Assembly: GCA_002103105.1 (NCBI GenBank)
Contig: DAAY01000005.1
Span: 186,001-250,000, forward strand
Length of the DNA: 64,000 nucleotides
DNA from: Candidatus Gastranaerophilales bacterium HUM_1
Lineage (GTDB): Bacteria > Cyanobacteriota > Vampirovibrionia > Gastranaerophilales > Gastranaerophilaceae
Reading direction: 5' to 3'
Part shown: positions 35,676 to 44,054 of the stretch, one piece after another
Position numbering within the stretch: position 1 is the first letter of the stretch
Layout: every line of letters starts with the position of its first letter
Notes under the pieces: model-generated
Database searches by the model: none
Told to the model about the DNA's origin: nothing
Seen by the model: the letters and a program-made list of their open reading frames with translations, nothing else
Made by a program: the position numbers and the translations under genes

Positions 35676-36470
35676 ATGAAAACTTTTAGTATTTTTTTTA
35701 CAACACTTATACTTTTCGCAAACTTATCAGCAAATGCAACGACTTTTACAGGAGGGGTTACAAAAGTTGGGCAACAGGACAGCAATCAAGTCGTTGACGC
35801 TCAAACGAAGAAGGGAGTAGAATTCGCAAAAATTTCTATTCCTCAAAAGAATTACAGAACATATACCGATGGGAATGGGAATTTTCAACTTGATAATATT
35901 AAAATTACACAACCAACGATTATGAACATTGAAAAGGAAGGATACCGCCCATTTTCATTAACCATTAATAATGGAGAAAGTTTAAATAATCCAATGAAAG
36001 TTGAAATTGTGAAAAGCGAATCCGCAGACATTTCTCTTGATTCTGATATTATTCACCTTGGAGATAATAGTTATTCAAAAAACTCTGCCAATGCAGATGA
36101 GTTTAGGTTACAATCAAGTGGTCCATATTATTCAAAAGATTTTATAATGACAAGCAATGCAAAAAGAAGTGCAAATTATCTTGTAATTGGTTCAATTGTT
36201 GGACTTGATACAAAATTAGCAAAAGCGATGGGGCAAAACAGAATAAAAGGAGGAGCTTATTCTAGCCCCGCAGAAATATATTTTAATGGTCGCAAAATAG
36301 GAGAATTACAAGTTAATGGAGATGGACAAAGAATAAAAATTCCAAACGCTTTAATTGCCGCCGATTCTAAAAACCAAATCACAATTAAAACTGGACAAAA
36401 CATGATGCCAAGTGACCACATAGATTACGACGATATAGAAATTATGAACTTATCAATCTTAAGTGAATAG
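35676..36470 (+). CDS. Exported protein with carboxypeptidase-regulatory-like domain
   Basis: 264 residues. Signal peptide: MKTFSIFFTTLILFANLSANA. Residues ~38-98 form a transthyretin/CarboxypepD_reg-like beta sandwich: VVDAQTKKGVEFAKISI, then YRTYTDGNGNFQLDNI and MNIEKEGYRPFSLTI. The remaining ~160 residues are beta-rich and unassigned; they end in a strand-like NQITIKTGQNM...DDIEIMNLSIL segment like a carbohydrate-binding or Ig-type fold. Likely periplasmic or surface protein. It stands alone, with a bidirectional terminator shared with ftsZ. Confidence 0.7.
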   Translation: MKTFSIFFTTLILFANLSANATTFTGGVTKVGQQDSNQVVDAQTKKGVEFAKISIPQKNYRTYTDGNGNFQLDNIKITQPTIMNIEKEGYRPFSLTINNGESLNNPMKVEIVKSESADISLDSDIIHLGDNSYSKNSANADEFRLQSSGPYYSKDFIMTSNAKRSANYLVIGSIVGLDTKLAKAMGQNRIKGGAYSSPAEIYFNGRKIGELQVNGDGQRIKIPNALIAADSKNQITIKTGQNMMPSDHIDYDDIEIMNLSILSE

Positions 36471-36472
36471 TA

Positions 36473-36506
36473 AAAAGTCGGCTACATTGTATGTAGCCGA
36501 CTTTTA
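36473..36506. terminator. Bidirectional terminator between exported protein and ftsZ
   Basis: AAAAGTCGGCTACAT pairs with ATGTAGCCGACTTTT around a 3-base loop. Confidence 0.92.
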
Positions 36507-36522
36507 AATACAATATTTTCAA

Positions 36523-37698
36523 CTATCTTTTTAAGAAATCTGGAATTTCAATATTTGTGAAATTTCTATTTCCATCAGATAATATAGATTTTGTTTGAGT
36601 ATTAAATGCTCCAGAGAAGAAATCTGCCGCATTCAATTGAGAAGATTCAGCATTACCAGTAGTTGAATCACCAAACTTCAATGAAGAAGCATTATTTTTC
36701 AATTCAAAACCAGTAGCAATAACAGTGATCTGAATTTCACCTTGAATATTTTCATTTACTGCTGTACCAATGATAACAGTTGCATCATCCAATACTGCAT
36801 CGTGAATAATTGAAGCTGCATCGCTAATTTCGTGAATACCCATATCAGGTCCACCTGTAATGTTAACAATTACACCAGAAGCTCCATTGATTGAAGATTC
36901 AAGAAGTTGTGAATTGATAGCTTGTTGAGCAGCCTTAACAGCTCTACCTTCACCTTGAGCTCTACCAATACCCATAAGAGCAGAACCTGATGACTGCATA
37001 ACAGTTTTAACATCCGCAAAGTCAACGTTGATGATACCTGGAACAGTGATAATATCAGAAATACCTTGAACACCTCTTAGTAATACTTCATCAACGATAG
37101 TAAATGACTCTTGAAGTGAAACTTGTCTATCAACAACTTGAAGCAATTTATCGTTAGGAACAACAATTACTGCATCAACTGATTCTTTTAATTTATCAAT
37201 ACCAGAATTTGCTTGATTTTGTCTTTTCTTACCTTCCCAAGTAAATGGTTTAGTAACAACAGCAATAGTCAAAATTCCTAATTGTTTTGCCAATCTAGCA
37301 ACAACAGGAGCAGCACCAGTACCAGTACCACCGCCCATGCCAGCAGTGATAAATACCATATCAGCACCTTCTAAAGCTTGAGTAATTTCTTGTTGAGCTT
37401 CTTCAGCAGCTTTTTCCCCAACGGAAGGATCTCCGCCTGCACCCAAACCTTGTGTAGAAGCAGAACCCAATTGAATTCTGTTCTTTGTTTGTCCGTCAAC
37501 CAAAACTTGTAAGTCTGTATTCATTAACCAAAATTCAACACCAGAAAGTCCAGATCTAATCATTCGGTTAACAGCATTGCCACCGCCACCGCCAACACCA
37601 ACAACTTTGATATTAGTTGGATTAGCACCTAGTCTTGAAGTTTGATTGTTTGACGGGTCATCTTTTCTTGCAAAGATGTCTGAAACGATATTTTCCAC
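36523..37698 (-). CDS. ftsZ: Cell division protein FtsZ
   Basis: Tubulin-like GTPase that forms the division ring. 391 residues. GVGGGGGNAVNRM at 34-46, tubulin signature GGGTGTG at 122-128, and the conserved C-terminal peptide NIEIPDFLKR that binds FtsA/ZipA/SepF-type anchors. The start is GTG with GAGGT upstream. It is not next to ftsA/ftsQ here; its downstream neighbour is convergent. The ftsEX pair is 18 kb away in the same window. Confidence 0.98.
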   Translation of the reverse strand: MENIVSDIFARKDDPSNNQTSRLGANPTNIKVVGVGGGGGNAVNRMIRSGLSGVEFWLMNTDLQVLVDGQTKNRIQLGSASTQGLGAGGDPSVGEKAAEEAQQEITQALEGADMVFITAGMGGGTGTGAAPVVARLAKQLGILTIAVVTKPFTWEGKKRQNQANSGIDKLKESVDAVIVVPNDKLLQVVDRQVSLQESFTIVDEVLLRGVQGISDIITVPGIINVDFADVKTVMQSSGSALMGIGRAQGEGRAVKAAQQAINSQLLESSINGASGVIVNITGGPDMGIHEISDAASIIHDAVLDDATVIIGTAVNENIQGEIQITVIATGFELKNNASSLKFGDSTTGNAESSQLNAADFFSGAFNTQTKSILSDGNRNFTNIEIPDFLKR

Positions 37699-37843
37699 GT
37701 TATTTACCTCTTAAATTGTAATATTACTTTTTATTTCCTAAAACATATAACTACCAATTACGTAATTATAACAATATAGTATTGTAAATAGGGAAAAAGT
37801 ACAATAATTTTCAGTTAATTATGACAAAAAATTAATATTCGAT

Positions 37844-38647
37844 TTAATCTCTATCAATACATGCTGGAGATAGCCCCCAATGCAATTTATTTCTAAGAAC
37901 CGAATAAAAATCATTATCACTTAATAACGCCAAATTCGCACAGTACAAAGATTTTTTTATAGTTAAGTCATTTCTGAAAGAGAAGACTTTTTGACCATCG
38001 GCACTTACTTTATACTCTTGATTTGGGCAAGACAATATTTTTATCTCATCCTCTGCACTTACAACAATCGGTCTTGCCGAAAATGTGTGAGGGCAAATAG
38101 GTACAATTGCAAGAACATCAATATTCGGGGTTAAAACAGGACCACCAGCGGCCATCCCATATGCGGTAGAACCAGTGGGGGTCGAAACTATAATCCCATC
38201 TGCCAAATACTCACAAACGAATTTACCATTTATTTGAAGTGAAAACCTTGAAGTTCTTGAAGATTCTGAGCCTTTAATTACAAAATCATTTAACGCAACA
38301 TAATCATTAGCACACAGCATAATTCGTTTTTCAACTTTATAATTATTGGAAAGAATTTGTTCAATTGATTCTTTTAAGTTTTCTCTAGAGGCTTGAGATA
38401 AAAAACCCAATCTACCAAGGTTTATTCCAAAGATAGGCGTATTAAATTTGGAATAAAACCTGGCAACTTTTAAAATTGTTCCATCTCCACCAATTACAAA
38501 AGCAAAATCATATCCTGATTGAAGATTATCAATATCAAGAACATCTGCATTGATTTCATTTTCTAACAAAAGCTGTTTCAATTCTGACATAACAGCTTCT
38601 GAATTTTTCATAGATTTATTATAACAAATTGCATATTTCTTTATCAT
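37844..38647 (-). CDS. nadK: NAD kinase
   Basis: Phosphorylates NAD to NADP. 267 residues. GGDG motif at 53-56, FGINLGRLGFLSQ near 73-85, and the STPTGSTAYGMAAGGP motif near 155-170. I keep the first ATG because its KYAICYN strand belongs to the fold; a TGGTATAAA box ends 8 bases before it and there is no Shine-Dalgarno. A second TATAAT box happens to lie 6 bases before Met13, so a shorter form cannot be excluded. About 145 bases upstream of ftsZ's transcript on the other side hold no gene. Confidence 0.94.
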   Translation of the reverse strand: MIKKYAICYNKSMKNSEAVMSELKQLLLENEINADVLDIDNLQSGYDFAFVIGGDGTILKVARFYSKFNTPIFGINLGRLGFLSQASRENLKESIEQILSNNYKVEKRIMLCANDYVALNDFVIKGSESSRTSRFSLQINGKFVCEYLADGIIVSTPTGSTAYGMAAGGPVLTPNIDVLAIVPICPHTFSARPIVVSAEDEIKILSCPNQEYKVSADGQKVFSFRNDLTIKKSLYCANLALLSDNDFYSVLRNKLHWGLSPACIDRD

Positions 38648-38713
38648 ATGTTCAGTTTATACCAAATATAATAAAAATCTACAAACATAAAAATATTTTG
38701 CTAATAATTATAT

Positions 38714-38719
38714 TATAAT
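38714..38719 (+). promoter_or_regulatory. -10 box of the GIY-YIG gene, leaderless type
   Basis: A perfect TATAAT ends 6 bases before the ATG at 38726; there is no Shine-Dalgarno. Confidence 0.45.
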
Positions 38720-38725
38720 ATAGCT

Positions 38726-38998
38726 ATGGATAAAAAACACTTTGTATATATTCTAAAAACCGAAAGAAACACCTTATACTGTGGATATACAGATGATGTT
38801 GAAAAAAGGTTTCAGCAACATCTGGAAGGTAAAGGAGCTAAATACACAAAAGCCAACAAACCTACACAAATTGTTTATACAAAAGAATTTGAAACAAAAA
38901 GCGAAGCTCTAAAAGAAGAATATCGAATAAAACATAAATTGAAAAGAGAACAAAAACTCAAACTTATTAATGAGTATCAGAAGAATTCTCGCCACTAG
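38726..38998 (+). CDS. GIY-YIG nuclease family protein
   Basis: 90 residues, the compact YhbQ/UPF0213 type. The VYIL...LYCGYTDDVEKRFQQH pattern (8-32) is the GIY-YIG core in its usual variant, and a KAYTK-like strand region and a C-terminal EEYRIK glutamate motif near 64-69 complete it. Such proteins are thought to act in DNA repair or processing. Its last 32 bases overlap the convergent exported-protein gene. Confidence 0.88.
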   Translation: MDKKHFVYILKTERNTLYCGYTDDVEKRFQQHLEGKGAKYTKANKPTQIVYTKEFETKSEALKEEYRIKHKLKREQKLKLINEYQKNSRH

Positions 38999-40406
38999 AT
39001 TTATTATTAGAGAAATTTTCCAAATTTTTATTTAATTTTTCTATTCTTTGATTCGTTTTATCTAAATTTCGCTGAGCTTTATCAATTTCTTTTTGAGTTT
39101 TTATAACATCTTTTGCCCATTGATCATTTAGATATTTTTCATAAGCCTTATCTAAAACGGTAGTATCCTCAGTTGAGCCTTTAAGAGTCTGAAGTTTTTT
39201 ATAATCTCTGAGGTCCATTTTATAATCATCTTTCAAACTTCTTAAATTATACTTTCCTTCTTCTTTAATAGAATCTACAATTTTTTTGTCCTCAACCTTT
39301 TTCTGCTTTTCAAGAACTTTACCTTGCGTTTTTTGCATCTTTTCTTGACGCTGAACAGTAGTATAAGCCTCAACGCCATCTCTCACAACTTTATAACCAT
39401 TTTCACTAACAGCAGGGGTAAAATCTTTTTTAAACGAAATTAACCTAGACTGATGACCTTGCCAATCAATACTCCAAGCACCTAAATATATTGGAGTTGA
39501 GCCAGTATAAGCATACCCTTGAACAACAATTCTTGTCGGATCATTTTTATCAAATCCTAAAGGAATAATATCCCAACGTTTATCATCAAGATTTACGTCC
39601 ATATATTCCTTCCAAAAGTATGTTATTGAATCTCGAACTTCTTGCAAGTCATAACTTACTCTTCTATTAAAATCATAAACATATGCTTTTGTTTCCCAAA
39701 TCCCATCCTCTTGAGAACCAATTTTTTCTTTTACAAGTAATTTTGTGCCATCCTCAGAAAAATCCACGGGAGTAAGGGTTCTAAAAGCGGCAAAATTATC
39801 AATCGCTTTTTCCGTTGATAAAATTGGTCTTGATACTCGTTTTGCAACATTTGCCTTTAAAATTCTGTTTAAATTTGTATCTTCAGAATCCAAAATAATC
39901 ATAAATAAATCACAAGCAACAGAAGCACTATCTGGATAATAATACACCGTAGGATAGATAAGCATCATATAATCTGGAGAAACTATACCTTGTGCGTTTA
40001 TCATTCGTTTTAAATACAACTTCTTTCCCAATGATAATTCCGCAGATCCAGGGGGATTATTATATTTTACAATTTTGTACAAAGGTTGAGGAACGTATTT
40101 AAAATCCGAAGGTTTCTCGATTTTAGGAATATCAAAAGACTGAGTACTTCTATCTTTATACTCAGATAAAGCTTCGTATTCATCAACAGTCATATATCCA
40201 GAAGGAGTTCTATTATAGATTTTACCCTCGATATTTTTTTCTTCATCGGCTTTTAAGACTTCATATTGATACTTTATTTCTTTCGCTCTTGTATCACTAA
40301 CACGTTTAAAAGGTGCAGAAATACTATCCGAAACCTTATTAGCAAAAACAGAAATCGGAGATATTAAAACAAATAATAAAAGCGTTAATATAATTTTCTT
40401 AATCAT
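38967..40406 (-). CDS. Exported protein with C-terminal coiled coil
   Basis: 479 residues with a signal peptide (MIKKIILTLLLFVLISPISVFA). Residues ~100-340 are a beta-rich region of unknown family with YDL, WDIIPLGFD and GAWSIDWQGHQSRL strands that vaguely suggest a propeller; residues ~355-470 are a charged coiled coil. It is the last gene of a kinase-response regulator-exported protein operon (spacing 12 and 10 bases), so it may be the system's periplasmic partner or output. No name can be given. Confidence 0.65.
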   Translation of the reverse strand: MIKKIILTLLLFVLISPISVFANKVSDSISAPFKRVSDTRAKEIKYQYEVLKADEEKNIEGKIYNRTPSGYMTVDEYEALSEYKDRSTQSFDIPKIEKPSDFKYVPQPLYKIVKYNNPPGSAELSLGKKLYLKRMINAQGIVSPDYMMLIYPTVYYYPDSASVACDLFMIILDSEDTNLNRILKANVAKRVSRPILSTEKAIDNFAAFRTLTPVDFSEDGTKLLVKEKIGSQEDGIWETKAYVYDFNRRVSYDLQEVRDSITYFWKEYMDVNLDDKRWDIIPLGFDKNDPTRIVVQGYAYTGSTPIYLGAWSIDWQGHQSRLISFKKDFTPAVSENGYKVVRDGVEAYTTVQRQEKMQKTQGKVLEKQKKVEDKKIVDSIKEEGKYNLRSLKDDYKMDLRDYKKLQTLKGSTEDTTVLDKAYEKYLNDQWAKDVIKTQKEIDKAQRNLDKTNQRIEKLNKNLENFSNNKSSGENSSDTH

Positions 40407-40416
40407 ATTAATTCTC

Positions 40417-41091
40417 TTACACTAAACCATCTTTCATTGCTGTTGCAACAGCTTTTGAACGAGTTTTCACATACAATTTTTGCAAGATATTATGAACATG
40501 TGTTTTTGTTGTAGCAATAGTGATTACTAATTTTTTTGAGATTTGAGGATTTTTTAAACCTTCAACAAGAAGAGCTAAAACTTCCATTTCTCGTTCGGTC
40601 AGACCATACAAGTTCTTTCCTTTTTGGTAATTAATTTCTCCATGTTTTGCTTGAACTTGGTTATTTTTACGAATATTTGATAAAACAACTCTTGCAATTG
40701 CGGGGTCTAACCAACCCACACCTTCACTTACAGCTTTTATTGCAGAAATTGTTTGATCTGAGGTTGCACCTTTGGTTATATAACCATCTGCGCCCGCAGC
40801 AAATGAATCCAAAATATCATCTTCATTATCTCTTGAAGTATTCATCAAGACTTTAATTTCTGGCATGGCATTTTTAATTTTTCTAGTTGCTTCAATTCCA
40901 TCAATCGTAGGTAAACCAATATCCATAATTACTAAGTCTGGTTTTAATTCTAGTGCTTGATTCACACCTTCTAAACCATCTGCAGACGTACCTAAAACCT
41001 CGATAGACTCATTATTAGAAAGAGCAAAAGATAAGCCCATTCTAGTCATATCGTGATCTTCAATTATTGTAACCTTAATATTTTTCGACAT
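40417..41091 (-). CDS. NarL/FixJ-type response regulator
   Basis: 224 residues: receiver domain 5-125 with acidic pair E11/D12, phospho-acceptor D57 (VIMDIGLP) and conserved K107; LuxR-type helix-turn-helix at about 158-222 (LTEREMEVLALLVEGLKNPQISKKL). A DNA-binding transcription regulator, presumably phosphorylated by the kinase encoded just upstream. Confidence 0.93.
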   Translation of the reverse strand: MSKNIKVTIIEDHDMTRMGLSFALSNNESIEVLGTSADGLEGVNQALELKPDLVIMDIGLPTIDGIEATRKIKNAMPEIKVLMNTSRDNEDDILDSFAAGADGYITKGATSDQTISAIKAVSEGVGWLDPAIARVVLSNIRKNNQVQAKHGEINYQKGKNLYGLTEREMEVLALLVEGLKNPQISKKLVITIATTKTHVHNILQKLYVKTRSKAVATAMKDGLV

Positions 41092-41103
41092 TTTAAACCT
41101 ACC

Positions 41104-42684
41104 TTATACTCTGGATTTCGCAACAACATTTGTTAATAAAAACGAAAATTCACTACCTTTATTTACTTTACTTTCAACCCAAATTTTCCCACCATGAGCC
41201 TCAACAATTTGTCTTGAAAGATATAAGCCTAACCCTGTACCAGTTGAACGTTTTTTACTTGTACCTTGTGAAAAACGCATAAACAAATGAGGGATATCTT
41301 CTTTTGGAATACCATTGCCGTTGTCTATTACGGAAAATAGCACATCTGAATTATGAGCTTTCATGTAAATATCAATTGTTCCGCCTTTATTTGTATAATT
41401 TAAAGCGTTTCCACAAAGATTAGTTATTACTCTCTTAATTTCAGCTCTATCTGCATCAATCAATAAATCTTTATCAACTTCATTGTGAAGATTAAAAGAA
41501 ATATCTTTTTTCTTTGATAAAGGCTCTAATTCATCATAACATTGAGATACCAAGTCAGAGATATTGAACACTGTTTTGCATAGATTTAACTTGCCGCTCT
41601 CAAATCGATAAACCTCTAGCAGTGCATTAACTAACCCTAATAAATCCTCATTACTTTGTAACATTGTGGATAATAAAACTTTTTGTTTTTCTTCAACATT
41701 CCCTAAAGAGCCATCCAAGAAAAATTTCAAAGTTTGAATTGCCGCAAGCAAAGGAGTTCTCAAGTCATGAGTTAATGTTGCAATAAAATCATCCCTTAAT
41801 CGTTCATTTTCCTTTTGTTGACTAAAATTACGGATAACACCAACAAATTTTTCAACTTCGTCATCGTCACTAGTCAAAGATGCAAAATTAATTTCAACTG
41901 GAATAGATTCTTCATTGAGAACATTTCTAATGTATAAATCTCGTAACAAAAATTCAGAATTTTCACAAGACAAACCTAAAATAGTACTTTTCACTGAAGA
42001 TTTAGGAGCTCTATTCATCCTCGGATCATCTGAATAAGCAATCTCTTGAATTTTCATTTTTTGAAGCTTTTCCGCAGTCAAGCCAACCATATTTTCACAA
42101 GCGGGATTTACTTGCTCAATATTTCCCTGAGCATCAATAATTATAATACCGTCAGCACAATAGTTGATAATACCAGACAACTTCATATTCGCCAAGGTCA
42201 ACTCTTTCGTACGTTCAGCAACTAATTCTTCCAATTTGTTTGAATATATTGTCAATTGAGCTTTTGCTTTTTCAAGTTCATCTATTTTCTGTCTTAAATT
42301 CGCAAGTAAATGACTACGTTCAATACCATTACGGATATTCATTATTAAATCATCATTATCCCAAGGTTTTTCAATATATTTATAGACACCAATTTCATTA
42401 ATGGTCTTAATCGCATTTTCCTTATCAGCATATGCTGTTAATAAAATCATGCTAACTTCAGGATATAACTTTTTTGCCTCACGCAGAAACTCCAAACCAT
42501 TCATTTCAGGCATCAAAAAGTCCGAAATAATCAAGTCAGGAGCTTCTGTTTTTAAATATTCAACAGCTTCAATCGGATTGTTATAAACAACAACATCCTT
42601 AAATCCTTCGACCTTCATCAATGTACTAAAAGTCGAAGTTAACAATTTATCATCATCAACGTATAATATTTTCCCTAAATCCAT
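41104..42684 (-). CDS. Receiver-PAS-histidine kinase
   Basis: 526 residues from the ATG at 42684. N-terminal receiver (about 3-120, D55 in ISDFLMPEMNG), coiled-coil linker (~125-165), PAS sensor (~168-290, SGIINYCADGIIIIDAQG), HisKA with H306 in THDLRTPL, and an HATPase domain with NGNGIPKEDI and GTGLGLYLS boxes. There is no membrane segment, so it is a cytoplasmic sensor. The longer frame begins with TTG and lacks support; the ATG has TTGTTT-17-TATTAT ending 6 bases upstream and no Shine-Dalgarno, a leaderless arrangement. It is first in a three-gene operon. Confidence 0.9.
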   Translation of the reverse strand: MDLGKILYVDDDKLLTSTFSTLMKVEGFKDVVVYNNPIEAVEYLKTEAPDLIISDFLMPEMNGLEFLREAKKLYPEVSMILLTAYADKENAIKTINEIGVYKYIEKPWDNDDLIMNIRNGIERSHLLANLRQKIDELEKAKAQLTIYSNKLEELVAERTKELTLANMKLSGIINYCADGIIIIDAQGNIEQVNPACENMVGLTAEKLQKMKIQEIAYSDDPRMNRAPKSSVKSTILGLSCENSEFLLRDLYIRNVLNEESIPVEINFASLTSDDDEVEKFVGVIRNFSQQKENERLRDDFIATLTHDLRTPLLAAIQTLKFFLDGSLGNVEEKQKVLLSTMLQSNEDLLGLVNALLEVYRFESGKLNLCKTVFNISDLVSQCYDELEPLSKKKDISFNLHNEVDKDLLIDADRAEIKRVITNLCGNALNYTNKGGTIDIYMKAHNSDVLFSVIDNGNGIPKEDIPHLFMRFSQGTSKKRSTGTGLGLYLSRQIVEAHGGKIWVESKVNKGSEFSFLLTNVVAKSRV

Positions 42685-42690
42685 ATCTAC

Positions 42691-42719
42691 ATAATAGGAT
42701 ATTTCGCAAAAATAAACAA
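42691..42719 (-). promoter_or_regulatory. Promoter of kinase operon, leaderless type
   Basis: TTGTTT, 17 bases, TATTAT on the minus strand; the -10 ends 6 bases before the ATG. Confidence 0.5.
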
Positions 42720-42750
42720 ATTGTTTACAAATCCGCAATATTCTACAACT

Positions 42751-43257
42751 TTAGTATTTCGGAGGTTTATATTCCCGATTTGATAATTCCCTATCAATTA
42801 AATAAAGAGCCGATTTTTCAGCCCCAAAAGCTTTTAATTTGGAAATTACACGAAGAACTTTTGCTTCTTCTTCAATTTGTTCTTTCAAATACCAATCGAT
42901 GAAATTCCTTGTAGCTAAGTCACATTCACCTTCAGACATATCTGCAACACAATCAATGGACGAAGTGATAGAACGTTCATGTTGATAAATTTGTTCAAAA
43001 ACCCCAATTGGACCATTCATTTCTAAAGTTGGCATTTCAAGTTGTTTTAATTTAATTTGAGATTTTCTATCTAAAACATATTCAAATAGAATCATTCCAT
43101 GGTCAATTTCTTCTCTAGATTGTATTTTAGCCCAGTTAGAAAAGCCATAAAGACCAATTTCAGAAAAATAAGCAGACATTGCAAGATATAAATACGCTGA
43201 ATAAAATTCTTTATTAATTTGTTCATTTAACACATCCCTAATCTTATCACTAATCAT
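42751..43257 (-). CDS. Ferritin
   Basis: Non-haem bacterial ferritin, about 168 residues; oxidises and stores iron in a 24-mer shell. EQINKEFYSAYLYLAMSAYF (first helix with ligand Glu), REEIDHG (Glu and His ligands) and a QIEEEAKVLRVI helix are present. Start chosen at the second of two adjacent ATGs because AAAGGGA is 5 bases from it. The reading frame overlaps the end of the superoxide reductase gene, so iron storage and oxygen defence are made together. Confidence 0.94.
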   Translation of the reverse strand: MISDKIRDVLNEQINKEFYSAYLYLAMSAYFSEIGLYGFSNWAKIQSREEIDHGMILFEYVLDRKSQIKLKQLEMPTLEMNGPIGVFEQIYQHERSITSSIDCVADMSEGECDLATRNFIDWYLKEQIEEEAKVLRVISKLKAFGAEKSALYLIDRELSNREYKPPKY

Positions 43258-43666
43258 CATTATCCCTTTCTTTTTTATCTCCAACCCACAAACCATGTAG
43301 ATTGCAATATCCTAAGGCTAAATCAATATCATTAGAACAATGCAAATTTTTGATTGGTTCATCTGTCGGTTCTAAAAACTTCACACATAGATATTTATCA
43401 TCCTTAGAAACAGCCTCTATAAATTGAATATAGTGATTATCCTCCATAGGATGAGGAATTGCACCAACTTGAATTTTGGTTTCACCAGATTCAGAATCTT
43501 CTAAAAAAACTGGAACATGTTTTTCATTCGCAAATTCATCATATTTGTGAGGTTGTAATAAAGTCATTGGTTTTCCGCAACAAACAAGTTCCCCTTCCCC
43601 AGAAATAAAAACTTGAACCAAATTTCCACAAGTTTCACATCTATAAAAAGCAAAACGTTCAGACAT
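43250..43666 (-). CDS. dfx: Desulfoferrodoxin (superoxide reductase, 2Fe type)
   Basis: Reduces superoxide to peroxide without making oxygen, typical of anaerobes. 138 residues. Centre I: C10, C13, C29, C30 (rubredoxin-like iron). Centre II: H50, H72, H78, C121 and H124 as expected, with the conserved Lys49 in EKHVP. Strong AAAGGAG 6 bases before the ATG, but this site lies within a hairpin that could hide it. First gene of dfx-ferritin. Confidence 0.96.
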   Translation of the reverse strand: MSERFAFYRCETCGNLVQVFISGEGELVCCGKPMTLLQPHKYDEFANEKHVPVFLEDSESGETKIQVGAIPHPMEDNHYIQFIEAVSKDDKYLCVKFLEPTDEPIKNLHCSNDIDLALGYCNLHGLWVGDKKERDNDD

Positions 43667-43672
43667 ATAAAA

Positions 43673-43707
43673 CTCCTTTCATTTAGAAGATTAAAACTTG
43701 AAAGGAA
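43673..43707 (-). promoter_or_regulatory. Hairpin covering the dfx ribosome binding site
   Basis: In the minus-strand RNA, UUCCUUUCA (43707-43699) pairs with UGAAAGGAG (43681-43673) as 8 Watson-Crick pairs plus one U-G, with a 17-nt loop. The whole AAAGGAG site is inside the stem. Confidence 0.5.
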
Positions 43708-43751
43708 TAATACATGAGTAAGGTGGATATATTAAATACTAGATAGCTTTA

Positions 43752-43780
43752 TTGTCAAAAAACTAAACTTATGATAAAAT
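43752..43780 (+). promoter_or_regulatory. Promoter of SRP RNA
   Basis: TTGTCA, 17 bases, TAAAAT, with the RNA 5' end about 9 bases further on. Confidence 0.75.
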
Positions 43781-43788
43781 ATAAACAA

Positions 43789-44047
43789 GCCGTGTTCCAC
43801 GGGGTGTTGCGAACCCTCGACCCGAAGCTTATGCGGGGTGCAGAGTCTGTTGTGAGGACTTTATAGACGGATTAAAATCTAGTATAATCGTTGATAACAA
43901 TGGTTAAGATGGCGTAAGCTTTCGAACCGTGTCAGGATGGAAACATAGCAGCACTAAGATTGACCTTGCGGGTGTCCTAATTGTTGGAGGAGAAAGTATT
44001 AGAGGATAGTTCTTTTATAATTTTCGATAGACAGTAACACGGTTTTT
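43789..44047 (+). ncRNA. ffs: Signal recognition particle RNA, large bacterial type
   Basis: About 259 nt. The ends pair (GCCGTGTT with AACACGG followed by T5, the terminator). The Ffh-binding tip is clear at 43930-43953: GTCAGG, a stem ATG/CAT with a GAAA tetraloop, then AGCAGC. The 5' part (GGGGTGTTGCGAACCCTCGACCC) resembles the Alu domain of Firmicute-type 6S/scRNA SRP RNA. It fills the 388-base gap between dfx and the GT2 gene. Size puts it with Bacillus-like long SRP RNAs rather than the ~110-nt 4.5S kind. Confidence 0.9.
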
Positions 44048-44054
44048 ATTTGTT

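Noticed and set aside
38647..38664. nadK could start at the internal Met13, which also has TATAAT 6 bases upstream
   Set aside because: The first 12 residues contain the KYAICYN strand expected in the NAD kinase fold, and the upstream ATG has its own extended -10 at 8 bases.
42684..42738. Longer kinase frame from TTG at 42738
   Set aside because: The extra 18 residues do not belong to the receiver domain and the TTG has no supporting site; the ATG at 42684 fits the domain and the promoter.
43257..43296. Ferritin start at 43296 (extra 13 residues)
   Set aside because: The extension lies inside the superoxide reductase gene in another frame; the ATGs at 43257/43260 have AAAGGGA and match ferritin length.
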